DNA of 64,000 bases. Origin: Sideroxydans sp. Lineage in GTDB: Bacteria; Pseudomonadota; Gammaproteobacteria; Burkholderiales; Gallionellaceae. The translations under genes were made by a program, and so were the position numbers. The notes under the pieces were generated by a model. It searched no databases. It saw only the letters and a list, made by a program, of their open reading frames with translations, and was not told where the DNA came from. This document shows positions 27,425 through 37,362 of this stretch, one piece after another. Where the stretch lies: NCBI GenBank assembly GCA_027310665.1, contig DAIDAJ010000065.1:1-64000 (forward strand), given 5' to 3'. Each line of letters begins with the position of its first letter. Within the stretch, counting starts at the first letter, position 1.

Positions 27425-28831
27425 GTGATTTGTGTCGTATCGGCTCTGGCAGGGTGTGGCGGCGGCGGGGCATCAGCGCCGCCAGTCACCTTGAGCAGCA
27501 TCGCCATCAGTCCGGATCCTGTCTATATCGGGATAGGCACGACTCTCCAGCTGGCGGCGACAGGAACCTATTCGAACGGGACCACTGCCGATCTGACTTC
27601 CCAGGTCACGTGGACATCCGCCAATTCCGCAGTTGCCACTGTTGCGGCCTCGGGTGTCGTCAACGCGGTCGGTGCAAGTGGCGCAACTACAACCATCAGC
27701 GCATCTTTGGGTAGCGTGATTGCACCTGCAGTTACCCTCACGATCACGTCCGCAGTTTCTGTCTCTTCGTATGGACTTAATTTTGCCCGCTATGACCACA
27801 CGGCGACGCTGCTTAACGATGGTACAGGTAGAGTATTGGTGGCAGGTGGCTACAATAATGTCGCTCTTGCCAGTGCCGAACTGTACGACCCGGCCACAGC
27901 AAAGTGGATAACAACTAATGGAAATATGGGCGTGGGCCGCCGTGACCATACGGCCACACTTCTGTCTACGGGGCAGGTATTGCTGATTGGTGGAGGGACA
28001 GCTTCGGGTGATCTCGACAGCGCCGAGTTATACACCCCGAGCACAGACACTTGGGTATCGTACCCCCACATCCTAACGACGACACGTTCCTACCATACCG
28101 CCACTTTGCTGAATCCTTTAGTTAACGGGGGTAAAGATTTAGTGCTGGTGGTCGGTGGAAGCGTGCCCGCCCCAGGCAGTACAGCTATCACAGCCGACCT
28201 TTACGAACCATCGATTGCGGCGTCTGCGGTGGCAGTACCAGACAGTTCGCCGCGTTACTCGCATACTGCTACCTTGCTTGCCAATAACAGCGTCTTGGTG
28301 GCAGGAGGATTTGATTCCGCTGCGGCCAGTGTGCTTGCCACAGCCGAGTTGTTTGATCCGATGGGAACAACAGAGCAACAAACCGACAATCTTAAAACGG
28401 GGCGTTATCTGCATAGTGCGACCTTGCTTCAGGATGGCAGAGTGTTGGTCGTTGGAGGACTGGATGCCCTGGGTAATGCCCTCGCCAGCGCCGAGCTGTA
28501 CGATCCGACAGCGGCATCTGGATCCAAGTGGACTTCGACCGGAAATCTGACTATCCCGCGCTTTGGGCACATCGCAACGCTGATGCCCAATGGTCAGGTT
28601 CTGGTGATGGGCGGGAGGAACGCCAGCAACCCAACCCTGTCCAGCGCCGAGATATACGATTCAGCCACGGGGAAATGGAGCGGAACGGCCAATCTTCAAA
28701 CTGGTCGCGCCGTGTATAGCGCCACGCTGCTTAACAAGGGCACAAATGCCGGTAGCGTACTTGTGGTGGGAGGGGAGGGGACAGTCAACGGCAATTATGT
28801 CGTGCTCTCCAGTGTCGAGATACATAACTGA
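27425..28831 (+). CDS. Kelch-repeat lipoprotein with Big_2-like domain, uncertain start
   Basis: A predicted exported lipoprotein of about 468 residues. A lipobox LAGC (residues 8-11) is followed by a Big_2-like immunoglobulin domain (about 20-105) and then about six kelch repeats with the pattern R-H-x-A-T-L-L ... VLVAGG ... A-S-A-E-L-Y-D-P. The GTG at 27425 leaves a signal peptide with no positive N-terminus, and the in-frame sequence upstream (K-W-C-L-S-L-V-I before the GTG position) looks like the missing signal sequence but has no ATG, GTG or TTG before a stop at 27344. The start may be unusual, or the 5' end may be damaged. Probable role: surface or periplasmic carbohydrate or protein binding. 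Confidence 0.7.
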   Translation: MICVVSALAGCGGGGASAPPVTLSSIAISPDPVYIGIGTTLQLAATGTYSNGTTADLTSQVTWTSANSAVATVAASGVVNAVGASGATTTISASLGSVIAPAVTLTITSAVSVSSYGLNFARYDHTATLLNDGTGRVLVAGGYNNVALASAELYDPATAKWITTNGNMGVGRRDHTATLLSTGQVLLIGGGTASGDLDSAELYTPSTDTWVSYPHILTTTRSYHTATLLNPLVNGGKDLVLVVGGSVPAPGSTAITADLYEPSIAASAVAVPDSSPRYSHTATLLANNSVLVAGGFDSAAASVLATAELFDPMGTTEQQTDNLKTGRYLHSATLLQDGRVLVVGGLDALGNALASAELYDPTAASGSKWTSTGNLTIPRFGHIATLMPNGQVLVMGGRNASNPTLSSAEIYDSATGKWSGTANLQTGRAVYSATLLNKGTNAGSVLVVGGEGTVNGNYVVLSSVEIHN

Positions 28832-29309
28832 AGACGCAACATTTGCACGACCTGATTGCTTGGCGATCTGATGGGATGCGACTGGCGGCAAAACGGGTAA
28901 CTCGACGAGCTTCATCGGTGTCTTCCGACTACCAGATTTGCGCCCAAGTGCTCCAGCCATAGCGAGTTCCAAACCAGTTCTGCGCTTGGCTGGTGGTGAA
29001 GGGGCGCAACTTCGCTATCAGTTATTGTCATTATGAATTGCGTTGACCGTTTTTTATTATTCAAAGCGAAAAGACTCCACGGGTTCATCCGCGAGATGAA
29101 AGCACAATTTGCTCAGAGAACGAACGTTCTGTATAATGACGGCCGTATTCTGAAGCGTAGGCATTGCTTGTCAGTCTGTGGAGATGCAATCCCTGCAACA
29201 GGAACCCTCTGCAATGACTGGGTTGCTTTTGCCTGGTACAGCAAGAATTTCATTCGATCTGGCGTAACGGGACTATCTCCAGCTTACAGGCAATTGAAAA
29301 GAATTCGTT
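28832..29309. other. 478-bp region without a supported gene, left flank of the TnpB element
   Basis: No convincing gene is seen here. The first 170 bases contain, on the minus strand, an open stretch reading RPFTTSQAQNWFGTRYG that looks like decayed coding sequence but has stops. From 29100 on, a strong promoter and a leader with small palindromes precede tnpB. A 109-residue open frame starting at 29033 overlaps the tnpB start and has no family features, so I do not call it. Confidence 0.5.
29109..29137 (+). promoter_or_regulatory. Sigma70-type promoter for tnpB
   Basis: TTGCTC (29109-29114) and TATAAT (29132-29137) are separated by exactly 17 bases. The spacer contains the near-palindrome AGAACGAACGTTCT. 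It would give a leader of about 165 bases before tnpB. Confidence 0.6.
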
Positions 29310-30554
29310 ATGGAACTTCGCAAAGTCACTTATCGAATGTATCCCGGCACCCGCCAGACTGAAAAGCTGGAAGAATTACTCGGGTTGCATCAGCGCGTGT
29401 ACAACACCGCACTGGAAGAGCGCATCCGGGTGTACGGCGAGACCAGCAAAACACTTGGCTTTGCTGCTCAATGCAAAGAACTCACGTCATGGCGCAAGCA
29501 GTGCGAAGCACTGGCAGCGGTCAATGCCCAATCGCTTCAGGTTACGCTCAAACGTCTTGACTTGGCATATGCCGCATTCTTCCGTCGTGTCAAAGCGGGA
29601 GAGACGGCTGGCTTCCCGCGCTTCAAACCGATTCAACGATTTGCCGGATGGGGTTACAAGACTCACGGTGACGGATTCCGCCTGCAGGCCGGTGACAAGA
29701 TGCGGCACGGACATGTTCGGCTTTCCGGGGTCGGCATGGTCAGGGTGCGCGGACAAGCCAGAACGCCCGGCGCAGTCAAGACTGCCGAGGTGCAACACAA
29801 AGGCGGTCGCTGGTATTTGTCTGTAACGGTTGAATGCAATCCACAGCGAGCAAGCGGAACACTGGCAATGGGGCTGGACTGGGGTTTGGAATCATTTGCC
29901 ACCGTTTGCTCCAGTGACGAAAAAACACACTCAGTCGCCAATCCACGATTTCTGGATAAACCGCAACGTCAGATACTCAAAGTGTTGCAGCAAGCGGTCT
30001 CTCGCAAGAAGGACAAACGCACCAACAATCGCCGTAAGGCCGTTGCATTGTTATCGGCCGAGTCACGCAGGATAGCCAATCGCCGCAAAGATTTCTTGCA
30101 CAAGACTTCCGCTGGCCTGGTCAATCAATACGGATTGATTGCCACTGAGCAATTGAGCGTCAAGAACATGACCGCGTCCGGTGGCGCGCACAAAAGAGGA
30201 CTGAATCGCAGCATTCTGGATACCGCACCGTCAACTTTCCTTAACCTGCTCAAGACCAAAGCGGAAGAAGCTGGGTCATTGTGGGTGGAAGTGCCAACCC
30301 GTCAGGTTAAACCTAGCCAGACGTGTCACCGGTGTGGTAGCCAGTGCAAGAAACTCTTGTCCGAACGAAGACATCAGTGCGATTGCGGCGCAAGCTGCAG
30401 TCGTGATGAAAACGCGGCAAGGGTCATGTTACATTGGGCGTTATACGGTAACGCCACCGGGCAGGAACTGTCCGAGGTGGGGAACGGTAGTCGTTTAGCC
30501 GCGCAGAACCACGAAATTCCACATATAGCCGCTTTGGTGGCTTGGGTGGGGTAG
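29310..30554 (+). CDS. tnpB: TnpB, RNA-guided nuclease of a solitary IS200/IS605-type element
   Basis: A 414-residue TnpB. The RuvC catalytic residues are all present: Asp190 in GLDWG, Glu280 in IATEQLS, and Asp366 in SRDENAA. A zinc-ribbon is formed by CHRCG (339-343) and CDCG (357-360). No TnpA transposase is adjacent, so this is the IS1341-like solitary form. An omega RNA would normally overlap the 3' end of the gene; a hairpin AGCCGC-TTTG-GTGGCT lies at 30527-30542. The element ends close to the purT promoter. The full length and intact residues suggest an active nuclease, but that is inference. Confidence 0.9.
   Translation: MELRKVTYRMYPGTRQTEKLEELLGLHQRVYNTALEERIRVYGETSKTLGFAAQCKELTSWRKQCEALAAVNAQSLQVTLKRLDLAYAAFFRRVKAGETAGFPRFKPIQRFAGWGYKTHGDGFRLQAGDKMRHGHVRLSGVGMVRVRGQARTPGAVKTAEVQHKGGRWYLSVTVECNPQRASGTLAMGLDWGLESFATVCSSDEKTHSVANPRFLDKPQRQILKVLQQAVSRKKDKRTNNRRKAVALLSAESRRIANRRKDFLHKTSAGLVNQYGLIATEQLSVKNMTASGGAHKRGLNRSILDTAPSTFLNLLKTKAEEAGSLWVEVPTRQVKPSQTCHRCGSQCKKLLSERRHQCDCGASCSRDENAARVMLHWALYGNATGQELSEVGNGSRLAAQNHEIPHIAALVAWVG
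30527..30554 (+). ncRNA. Candidate omega RNA 3' hairpin/right-end region of the TnpB element
   Basis: The AGCCGC / GTGGCT stem (one G-T pair) with loop TTTG at 30527-30542 is followed by GGGTGGGG and the tnpB stop. Right-end hairpins of this kind overlap the omega RNA scaffold in IS605-type elements. The exact element end was not determined. Confidence 0.35.
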
Positions 30555-30562
30555 TTCATCTG

Positions 30563-30568
30563 TATAAT
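30563..30568 (+). promoter_or_regulatory. Candidate -10 box of purT
   Basis: TATAAT lies 34 bases before the purT ATG and 9 bases after the tnpB stop. No good -35 is visible at 16-18 bases; that position falls inside the TnpB element. Confidence 0.35.
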
Positions 30569-30601
30569 TTTGGGTATTCCAACTTCACCGACCGATATCC
30601 C

Positions 30602-31807
30602 ATGAAAAAGATCACTCTAGGCACGCCACTTTCACCCTCCGCGACCAAAGTCATGCTGCTCGGCAGCGGTGAACTCGGCAAGGAAGTCATCATTGCGCTG
30701 CAGCGCCTGGGCGTGGAAGTCATTGCCGTGGATCGCTACGAGAATGCGCCGGGACACCAAGTGGCGCATCGGGCGCATGTCATCAACATGGCGGACGGTG
30801 CGGCATTGCGCGCGCTGATCGAGAAAGAAAAGCCCGATGTCATCGTGCCGGAGATCGAAGCCATCGCCACCGACATGCTGGTGCAGATTGAGAAGGAAGG
30901 CATGGCGCGGGTCATTCCGACAGCCCGCGCAGCGCAGCTCACCATGAACCGCGAAGGCATCCGCCGCCTGGCTGCCGAGACATTGTGGTTGCCGACTTCC
31001 CCTTACAAGTTCGCAAACAGCCTGGAAGAAATGATCGCCGCCACCTCGGCGATCGGCTTTCCGTGCATCGTCAAGCCTGTGATGTCGTCCTCCGGCAAAG
31101 GACAATCGAAAGTGGACAACGCCGACGAAGTGAAGGCCGCATGGGATTACGCCGCCAGCGGCTCGCGCGTGAACCAGGGCAGGGTCAGCGTCGAGGGTTT
31201 CATCGACTTCGATTACGAGATCACCCAGCTCACAGTGCGTGCGATCGGTGAAAGCGGCGAAACCGAGACATATTTCTGCGACCCCATCGGGCATGTGCAG
31301 GTGCATGGCGATTACGTCGAAAGCTGGCAGCCCATGCCCATGTCCTCTCTGGCGCTGCAGCGCTCGCGCGATATCGCCAGGAAGGTCACCGAGGAATTGG
31401 GCGGACTGGGCATCTTCGGTGTCGAGCTTTTCGTGAAAGGCGACCAGGTCTGGTTCAGCGAAGTCAGCCCGCGTCCGCACGACACCGGCATGGTGACGAT
31501 GTGTACCCAGCGTTTCAACGAATTCGAGCTGCATGCCCGCGCCATCCTCGGTTTGCCGGTCGACACGACGTTGCGCGCACCGGGCGCGAGCGCGGTGATC
31601 TACGGCCAGATGGACGAGAAGGGCATCGCGTTCAACGGCGTCGCCGACGCGTTGCGCGTGCCGGAATCAGATATTCGCCTGTTCGGCAAGCCCGAAGCAT
31701 TCAAGAAACGCCGCATGGGCGTGGCGTTGGCGAACGGCAAGGATACCGATGAGGCGAGGGCGCGTGCCAAACTGGCGGCGAGCAAAGTCATTCCCGTCAA
31801 AGCGTAA
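30602..31807 (+). CDS. purT: Formate-dependent phosphoribosylglycinamide formyltransferase PurT
   Basis: PurT makes formyl-GAR from GAR, formate and ATP in purine synthesis. The 401-residue ATP-grasp protein has the N-terminal [20 protein letters not shown], the ATP-grasp loop [11 protein letters not shown] near residue 157, and [20 protein letters not shown] near 275. The start at 30602 (MKKITLGTP) fits the family. The stop overlaps the next ATG by one base (TAATG). Confidence 0.97.
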   Translation: MKKITLGTPLSPSATKVMLLGSGELGKEVIIALQRLGVEVIAVDRYENAPGHQVAHRAHVINMADGAALRALIEKEKPDVIVPEIEAIATDMLVQIEKEGMARVIPTARAAQLTMNREGIRRLAAETLWLPTSPYKFANSLEEMIAATSAIGFPCIVKPVMSSSGKGQSKVDNADEVKAAWDYAASGSRVNQGRVSVEGFIDFDYEITQLTVRAIGESGETETYFCDPIGHVQVHGDYVESWQPMPMSSLALQRSRDIARKVTEELGGLGIFGVELFVKGDQVWFSEVSPRPHDTGMVTMCTQRFNEFELHARAILGLPVDTTLRAPGASAVIYGQMDEKGIAFNGVADALRVPESDIRLFGKPEAFKKRRMGVALANGKDTDEARARAKLAASKVIPVKA

Positions 31808-32181
31808 TGATCACAGGTATCCAGCACGCTGCTTTCCTGACGAGCGATCTTGCCAGGTCGCGTGCGTTTTACGAGGGCGTGCTTGGTTTGCGTGTTTCTG
31901 CCAGCCGTCCGCAGATGAGTTATGACGGCGTGTGGTACGACATCGCGCCCAACCAGCAGATACACCTTATGCTGCTGCCCGATCCCGAGGCGGGCTTGCA
32001 GCGCCCTGCACATGGCGGGCGCGACAGGCATGTGGCATTGGGCGTGCAAGATTTTGCACAATTGAAGACCAGGCTGGATGCGGCCGGCATAGCCTATACG
32101 CAGAGCCAATCCGGTCGCCGCGCCCTGTTCTGCCGCGATCCGGACCAGAATGCGCTGGAATTCAACGAGGTCTCAGCCTGA
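31807..32181 (+). CDS. VOC-family (glyoxalase-like) protein
   Basis: A 124-residue protein of the vicinal oxygen chelate fold, starting [21 protein letters not shown] and ending CRDPDQNALEFNE, with the two beta-alpha-beta-beta-beta halves and metal-site candidates (His7, Glu near the C-terminus). The substrate is unknown. It is translationally linked to purT (TAATG) and to zapE (TGATG). Confidence 0.88.
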   Translation: MITGIQHAAFLTSDLARSRAFYEGVLGLRVSASRPQMSYDGVWYDIAPNQQIHLMLLPDPEAGLQRPAHGGRDRHVALGVQDFAQLKTRLDAAGIAYTQSQSGRRALFCRDPDQNALEFNEVSA

Positions 32182-33323
32182 TGCAGCAATCCGCAATCGA
32201 AACAGGCACCAGCCCAAAAGCGTGGTATCAGACAGCGTGCGAGCGCTCCGGCTTCATTTGCGATGAGCGGCAGATCGCCGCGATAGACCAGCTGGAAGCG
32301 TTGTGGCAGCAATTGGTCGAGTTCAAGAACAAGCGCAACCAATTCCTCGGGCGCAGCCTGCTCAGTCCGAACGTGCCCAAGGGGCTGTACATCTGGGGAG
32401 GGGTAGGGCGCGGCAAGACATTCCTGATGGACGGCTTTTATCACTGCCTGCCTTATCGCCGCAAACGCCGCATCCATTTCCACAACTTCATGGTCGAAGT
32501 GCATCACGAGATGAAACTGCTCGCGCATGAAAGCGATCCGCTGATGGCGCTGGCCGACAAGATCGAGCGCTCTACGCGCCTGCTGTGCCTGGACGAGTTT
32601 CATGTGGACGATATTGCCGATGCGATGATCCTCGGGCGCCTGCTGGGGGCGTTGCTGGAGCGCGGTGTGGTGTTGCTGACCACGTCCAACTATGCGCCGG
32701 ACGATCTGTATCCGAACGGCCTGCAGCGCCAGAATTTCCTGCCGGCCATCGCTTTGCTCAAGAGCGAATTGAAAGTCCTGCATCTCGATAGCGATACCGA
32801 TTACCGCATGTTGCAGATGGAGCGCGATCCGCTCTTCATGTTGTCCGCCGATCCGGCAACCGAAGGGCATATGAAGTCCTTGTTCCAGCGCCTCACGGCG
32901 GGAATGCATAGCGAAACGCATACTGTCCGGGTGAGGAGGATCGATATCCCGGTCAGGCGTGCGGCGCGGGAAGTGGTCTGGTTCGATTTCAATGAACTGT
33001 GCGGCGGAATCCACGACCAGTCGGACTATCTCGAGATCGCCTATCGCTATCCGACGATCTTCCTGTCGGGCATCCCGAAAATGTCGGCCGAGAACGGCGC
33101 AGCGGCGAGGCGCTTCACCTGGCTGATCGATGTCCTGTACGACAATCATGTCAAACTGGTGGCGTCATTCGATACCGGGCTGGCTGAGCTGTACGGGGAC
33201 GCCAAGCATGACAGCGAAGCGCAGCGCATCGCGAGCCGCCTGACCGAGATGCAGACCCGGCACTACCTGGAACTGCCGCACCGGACCCGCGGCGTGACCT
33301 TGAGCGAACCCCATCCCGGCTAG
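32181..33323 (+). CDS. zapE: Cell division protein ZapE (AFG1-like ATPase)
   Basis: A 380-residue AFG1/ZapE-type AAA ATPase linked to FtsZ-ring function and protein quality control. Walker A is YIWGGVGRGKTFLMD near residue 73, Walker B is LLCLDEFHVDDIADAM near 134, and the sensor region is LLTTSNYAPDDLYPNG near 166. The C-terminus contains FLSGIPKMS and RRFTWLIDVLYD, as in the family. It shares a 1-base overlap with the VOC gene. Confidence 0.93.
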   Translation: MQQSAIETGTSPKAWYQTACERSGFICDERQIAAIDQLEALWQQLVEFKNKRNQFLGRSLLSPNVPKGLYIWGGVGRGKTFLMDGFYHCLPYRRKRRIHFHNFMVEVHHEMKLLAHESDPLMALADKIERSTRLLCLDEFHVDDIADAMILGRLLGALLERGVVLLTTSNYAPDDLYPNGLQRQNFLPAIALLKSELKVLHLDSDTDYRMLQMERDPLFMLSADPATEGHMKSLFQRLTAGMHSETHTVRVRRIDIPVRRAAREVVWFDFNELCGGIHDQSDYLEIAYRYPTIFLSGIPKMSAENGAAARRFTWLIDVLYDNHVKLVASFDTGLAELYGDAKHDSEAQRIASRLTEMQTRHYLELPHRTRGVTLSEPHPG

Positions 33324-33337
33324 CCGTCCTCCGGTTT

Positions 33338-36300
33338 CTATTCCTGCTTTTGGATATAGGACGTGAACTGATCCGCGGGCAGCGGCTTGCTGAAGTAATA
33401 TCCCTGGACTTCGTCGCATCCCTGCAGGCGCAGGAATGCCAGCTGGCCTGCCGTTTCCACGCCTTCCGCGATGGTCTGCATGCCCAGGCTGCTGGCCATG
33501 TTGATGATGGCGGCGACGATGGCCTTGTCGTCCGGGTCGTCGGTGATGTCGTGCACAAAGGATTGATCTATCTTCAGCTTGTATACCTTGAAGCGCTTCA
33601 GGTAGCTCAATGAAGAGTAGCCCGTGCCGAAATCGTCGATCGACATGCGGATGCCCAGGGCATGGAGCTTGTCCATCATCTCGACGGCCGCCTGCGGATC
33701 GTCCATGGCGACAGCTTCTGTCAGTTCCAGCTCCAGATATTCGTGCGGCAATCCCGCCTCGTCGAGGATGCCGGTGACCAGTTCCGGCAGGTTGGGCTGG
33801 CGGAACTGTGCGGCAGACAGGTTGACTGCCATCACCATCGGCGGAAGCCCGTGAGCCATCCAGTCTTTCAATTGCCTGACCGCGGTGCGCAGGACCCACT
33901 CACCGATCTGGATGATCTGGCCGCTGTCCTCCGCGATCGGTATGAACTCGGCGGGCGAGATGGCTCCCAGTTCCGGATGCTGCCAGCGCAGCAAGGCTTC
34001 TGCACCGACGACGTGGCCATCCCGTATCAGTATTTGAGGCTGGTAGTGCAATTGCAGCTGGCCGCGCGACAGCGCCTGGCGCAATGCATTGCCCAATTGC
34101 AGGGCGCGGGCCGAATGCGCCTGCATCTCCGGCGTGAAGAACCGGAAAGCATTCCGGCCATCCTGCTTGACGCGGTACATGGCGGTATCGGCATTTTTTG
34201 AGAGCGTCTCGAAATCTTCTCCGTCATAAGGATAGATGGCGATGCCGATCGAGCAGGTGGCGACGAGTTCATGCCGTTCGATCTGGGATGGTCTGGAGAT
34301 CGCCTCCATCAGCTTTGTGGCGACATGGACCGCGCCCTTTTCATCTGTGCCCGGCAAGATCAGGATGAATTCGTCGCCGCCCTGGCGCGATATCGTATCT
34401 TCCTCGCGCAATGTCGTTTTGAGCCGGGCAGCGACTTCCATCAGCAGCTGGTCGCCGACGGAATGCCCGAGTGTGTCGTTGATATCCTTGAAGCGATCGA
34501 GGTCGAGGAACATGACCGTCAGTTGTTCGCCACTGCGCTGCGCCAGACTGAGGGCGAATTTGAAGCGTTCGTTGAGCTGGGTGCGGTTGGGCAGGCCGGT
34601 GAGCTGGTCGAAATGCACCAGTTTTTCGATACGTTCCTCGGTTCGCTTTTTTTCGGTGATGTCTTCCTTGATCGCCAGATAGTGCGTCAACCGTCCGTCG
34701 GCTTGCCGCACCGGTGAGATCAGCACCGACTCGAAGTATTCGGTTCCATCCTTGCGCTTGTTGCACAATTCGCCCTGCCACGATTCGCCGCTGGCAAGGT
34801 GTGCCCACATCTCTTCGTACGTCGATTTGGGCGTTTTCCCGGATTGCATGATGCGCGGGTTCTCACCGATCAGCTCGGCCAGGCTGTAACCGGTCACCCT
34901 GATGAAATTCGCGTTGGCGTACTCGATTTTTGCATCCAGATCGGTGATGACGATGCTGTTCGGGCTTTGCTCGACAGCCAGCGACAGCTTGAGCAGATCT
35001 TCTTCCAGGCGCTTGCGTTCGGTTTCGCCGGCAAAGCGCTCCAGCGCGAAGCTCACGTCCATCGCCATTTCGAGCAGCAGGTTGCGTGCCGCTTCGTCGA
35101 AGGCATAGGCTTCGCCCGCGTACAAGGTTATTACGCCAACAACAGCATCGCGGCACAGCAGCGGGATCGATGCCGATGCTCCCCACCCGAATCGCGTGCC
35201 GCGCTCATGCCAAGGCGCAGTGGCCGGATCGTTAATGAAATCCTGGCACCAATAGGGCCGGTTCTCGCGCAAGGCAGTGCCGGTCGGTCCGCGTCCGGCA
35301 GGATCGTTGGCATCCGTCGAGATCTGGAGACTTTCAAGGTATTCCGTGCCCGAGCCGAAGGAGGCGACCGCTTTCACCTGCTTGTTCTGCTTATCCACCA
35401 TGCCGATCCACGCCATTTTCATGCCGCCGAAATTCACGGCGTCGCGACAGATGATGGGGAAAAGCTCATCGATATCGGAGCAACGGACGATGGCCTGATT
35501 GCATTGACTCAACGCAGCATAGAGTTTGGTGAGCCGCAGTATCTGCGCTTCGTTCGCCTTGCGTTGCGTGATGTCGCGCGCCAGGGCGATGAAATGCGGT
35601 TCTTCCGCTGCAGAGGTCTGCATTCTGGAGACGGAAAGTTCGAACCAGAATGTTCCGCCGGGCAGGGATAGTTCGTACTCCTTGCCGCTCGACCGGCCGG
35701 TTTCATCCGCTTCGCGGATGGCGGACATGCAGACAACTGCCACCGCGGGTGGCATGACCTCGGCGATGCTTTTTCCCAAAAAGGCTTCTGCCGGGGCAGC
35801 CAGCAGATCATTGCGCGAAGAGTGGTATCTGAAAAAATGTCCGTCCGGGCCTACTTCGAAGAGCAAATCCGGTATGGCGTCGAGCGTCGATTGCAACTGG
35901 ATATTCAAGGCTGAAAGCTGCTGAGTCCTTATTTTGATCTGTCTGCGCAAAACCACTGCACCAAGCAGCGACAACAGCAGCAACGCGCTGATAAGCAGCA
36001 GGGCTTGCCAGAACGCGGGCGGGATGGAGGGGGCCGGAATGTGGCCACCCCAGCGCTTCAGGATATTGAAATATATGGAGTTCGGATCGGCAACCCAGAC
36101 CGACAGGTTCCTGTCTATTCCGTTCAGCAGGTCCGGCCTGTGTCCCCGGGCTGTTACATAGAACAGGCGCACGGGTTGAAAAATGACCGGGGTTTCGACC
36201 AGGTGGTAATCGTGTTCATGAAAATCGCCGAACTCATGGCTGGAGATCGCCGCGTCTGCCCGGCCGGATTGGGCCAGCCGAAAGGCTTCTTCGAGGGTCC

Positions 36301-36778
36301 TGGTCGGGATCAGCTGTGCTTTCAGGTCGAACCCCGCCAGCATATCCGCGATCGCTTTTTCCTGGATGCCTCCTTCCAGCAAAGCGATGCGTTTGTTACT
36401 GAGGTCGAGGACGGAGGCGATCCTTGCGTCGTTGCGGCTATATATTTGCGACCAGCTGTAGAGGGCCGGGGTCTTGTGGAAATCGAAACGCAGGTTGCGT
36501 TCGGCGGAGTAGGCGATGTCGGGCATGAGGTCGATACCGCCTTCTTCGAGCTTCTTCAGGCAGTCTTCCCATTTGCAGGACACGTAGCTCAGTTGCCAGT
36601 CTTCCTTGTCCGCGACCGCTTTCAGGATATCGATCAGGATGCCAGACGCGTTTCCTTTGGTATCGGTGAAGACCTTGGGTTCGTTCTCATAGATGCCGAC
36701 ACGTACTTCCGACGCACCGGCATTTCCCGTCAGGCAAAGGAAACCCAGGCAGAGGAGTACGCGCAGTGTCGGCATCAT
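33338..36778 (-). CDS. SBP-PAS-GAF-PAS-GGDEF-EAL signalling protein
   Basis: A 1146-residue inner-membrane c-di-GMP protein. A signal peptide is followed by a periplasmic amino-acid-binding-type (SBP_bac_3) domain (about 25-245), one membrane helix (about 260-285), a PAS (about 300-410), a GAF (about 430-590), a PAS (about 600-715), a GGDEF (about 725-885) and an EAL (about 895-1145). The GGDEF site is intact (QGGDEF) with an RxxD inhibitory site (REED) just upstream, and the EAL core residues (EALLRW, DDFGTGYSS, KIDQSF) are intact, so both activities are possible. I use the ATG at 36778; a GTG at 36790 is also in frame. It probably senses a small periplasmic ligand. Confidence 0.88.
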   Translation of the reverse strand: MMPTLRVLLCLGFLCLTGNAGASEVRVGIYENEPKVFTDTKGNASGILIDILKAVADKEDWQLSYVSCKWEDCLKKLEEGGIDLMPDIAYSAERNLRFDFHKTPALYSWSQIYSRNDARIASVLDLSNKRIALLEGGIQEKAIADMLAGFDLKAQLIPTRTLEEAFRLAQSGRADAAISSHEFGDFHEHDYHLVETPVIFQPVRLFYVTARGHRPDLLNGIDRNLSVWVADPNSIYFNILKRWGGHIPAPSIPPAFWQALLLISALLLLSLLGAVVLRRQIKIRTQQLSALNIQLQSTLDAIPDLLFEVGPDGHFFRYHSSRNDLLAAPAEAFLGKSIAEVMPPAVAVVCMSAIREADETGRSSGKEYELSLPGGTFWFELSVSRMQTSAAEEPHFIALARDITQRKANEAQILRLTKLYAALSQCNQAIVRCSDIDELFPIICRDAVNFGGMKMAWIGMVDKQNKQVKAVASFGSGTEYLESLQISTDANDPAGRGPTGTALRENRPYWCQDFINDPATAPWHERGTRFGWGASASIPLLCRDAVVGVITLYAGEAYAFDEAARNLLLEMAMDVSFALERFAGETERKRLEEDLLKLSLAVEQSPNSIVITDLDAKIEYANANFIRVTGYSLAELIGENPRIMQSGKTPKSTYEEMWAHLASGESWQGELCNKRKDGTEYFESVLISPVRQADGRLTHYLAIKEDITEKKRTEERIEKLVHFDQLTGLPNRTQLNERFKFALSLAQRSGEQLTVMFLDLDRFKDINDTLGHSVGDQLLMEVAARLKTTLREEDTISRQGGDEFILILPGTDEKGAVHVATKLMEAISRPSQIERHELVATCSIGIAIYPYDGEDFETLSKNADTAMYRVKQDGRNAFRFFTPEMQAHSARALQLGNALRQALSRGQLQLHYQPQILIRDGHVVGAEALLRWQHPELGAISPAEFIPIAEDSGQIIQIGEWVLRTAVRQLKDWMAHGLPPMVMAVNLSAAQFRQPNLPELVTGILDEAGLPHEYLELELTEAVAMDDPQAAVEMMDKLHALGIRMSIDDFGTGYSSLSYLKRFKVYKLKIDQSFVHDITDDPDDKAIVAAIINMASSLGMQTIAEGVETAGQLAFLRLQGCDEVQGYYFSKPLPADQFTSYIQKQE

Positions 36779-36826
36779 GTTCGGGAGCACAGCTAAAGCA
36801 GTTTGCCCGCCCCCGGCCGCGGAGGC

Positions 36827-37219
36827 TTATGAACCATTATGCAAGCGGGTGTCGTAAGTCGACTGGCATGCGGCATTGGCCGACTCCAGCGTTTTTGCCG
36901 CTTCGTCCATGACGGCGGGTGGGATGGTGAACAGGCCCGGTTTGTGCCGTACCGGCTTCTGGTTCTTGGCGAGGAACTCTTCCTTCGCCTGTTCCGCGAT
37001 GGCTTTGCAGGCCGTGAGGTCGGCCATGATCGTTGCCTCGAATTTCGCCCTGGCTTCGGCTGCTGCCTTTGCCCTTGCCATCGCTTGGGCGCGTGCCTGC
37101 GCCATTGCTACCCGCATTTCCTCGGCGGCCTTCAGTTCCTGTTTGTTGAGGTAATCCAGATAACCCCATGTTCCGGCCGCAAGCACGATAAGCACGACAG
37201 CAACGATCTTTTTAAGCAT
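36827..37219 (-). CDS. Membrane-anchored Ala-rich coiled-coil protein (130 aa)
   Basis: I do not recognise this gene. The 130-residue product has an N-terminal membrane anchor or signal (KKIVAVVLIVLAAGTWGYLDYL, too long for a standard signal; residues about 3-24), then an Ala/Lys/Glu-rich helix (about 28-80) and a C-terminal part with two cysteines (near residues 71 and 119). GGGGGA precedes the ATG. It sits 48 bp upstream of the SBP-GGDEF-EAL gene on the same strand and may be co-transcribed with it. Confidence 0.75.
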   Translation of the reverse strand: MLKKIVAVVLIVLAAGTWGYLDYLNKQELKAAEEMRVAMAQARAQAMARAKAAAEARAKFEATIMADLTACKAIAEQAKEEFLAKNQKPVRHKPGLFTIPPAVMDEAAKTLESANAACQSTYDTRLHNGS

Positions 37220-37362
37220 TTACTTCCCCCAAGTGATTGATATCAGCAGGCATCATGATAAACCAATTCAGGCCGATTTTGCCCGGCCGAAGCGCTGAGA
37301 TATGCAATCGATGGGCCAGGCATTCCTTCCTTCGCGTTCTTGCGTGCGCCGATGCGCCGGTA

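Noticed and set aside
29033-29362. 109-codon open frame before tnpB
   Set aside because: It overlaps the tnpB start, contains the promoter and leader palindromes, and shows no family features.
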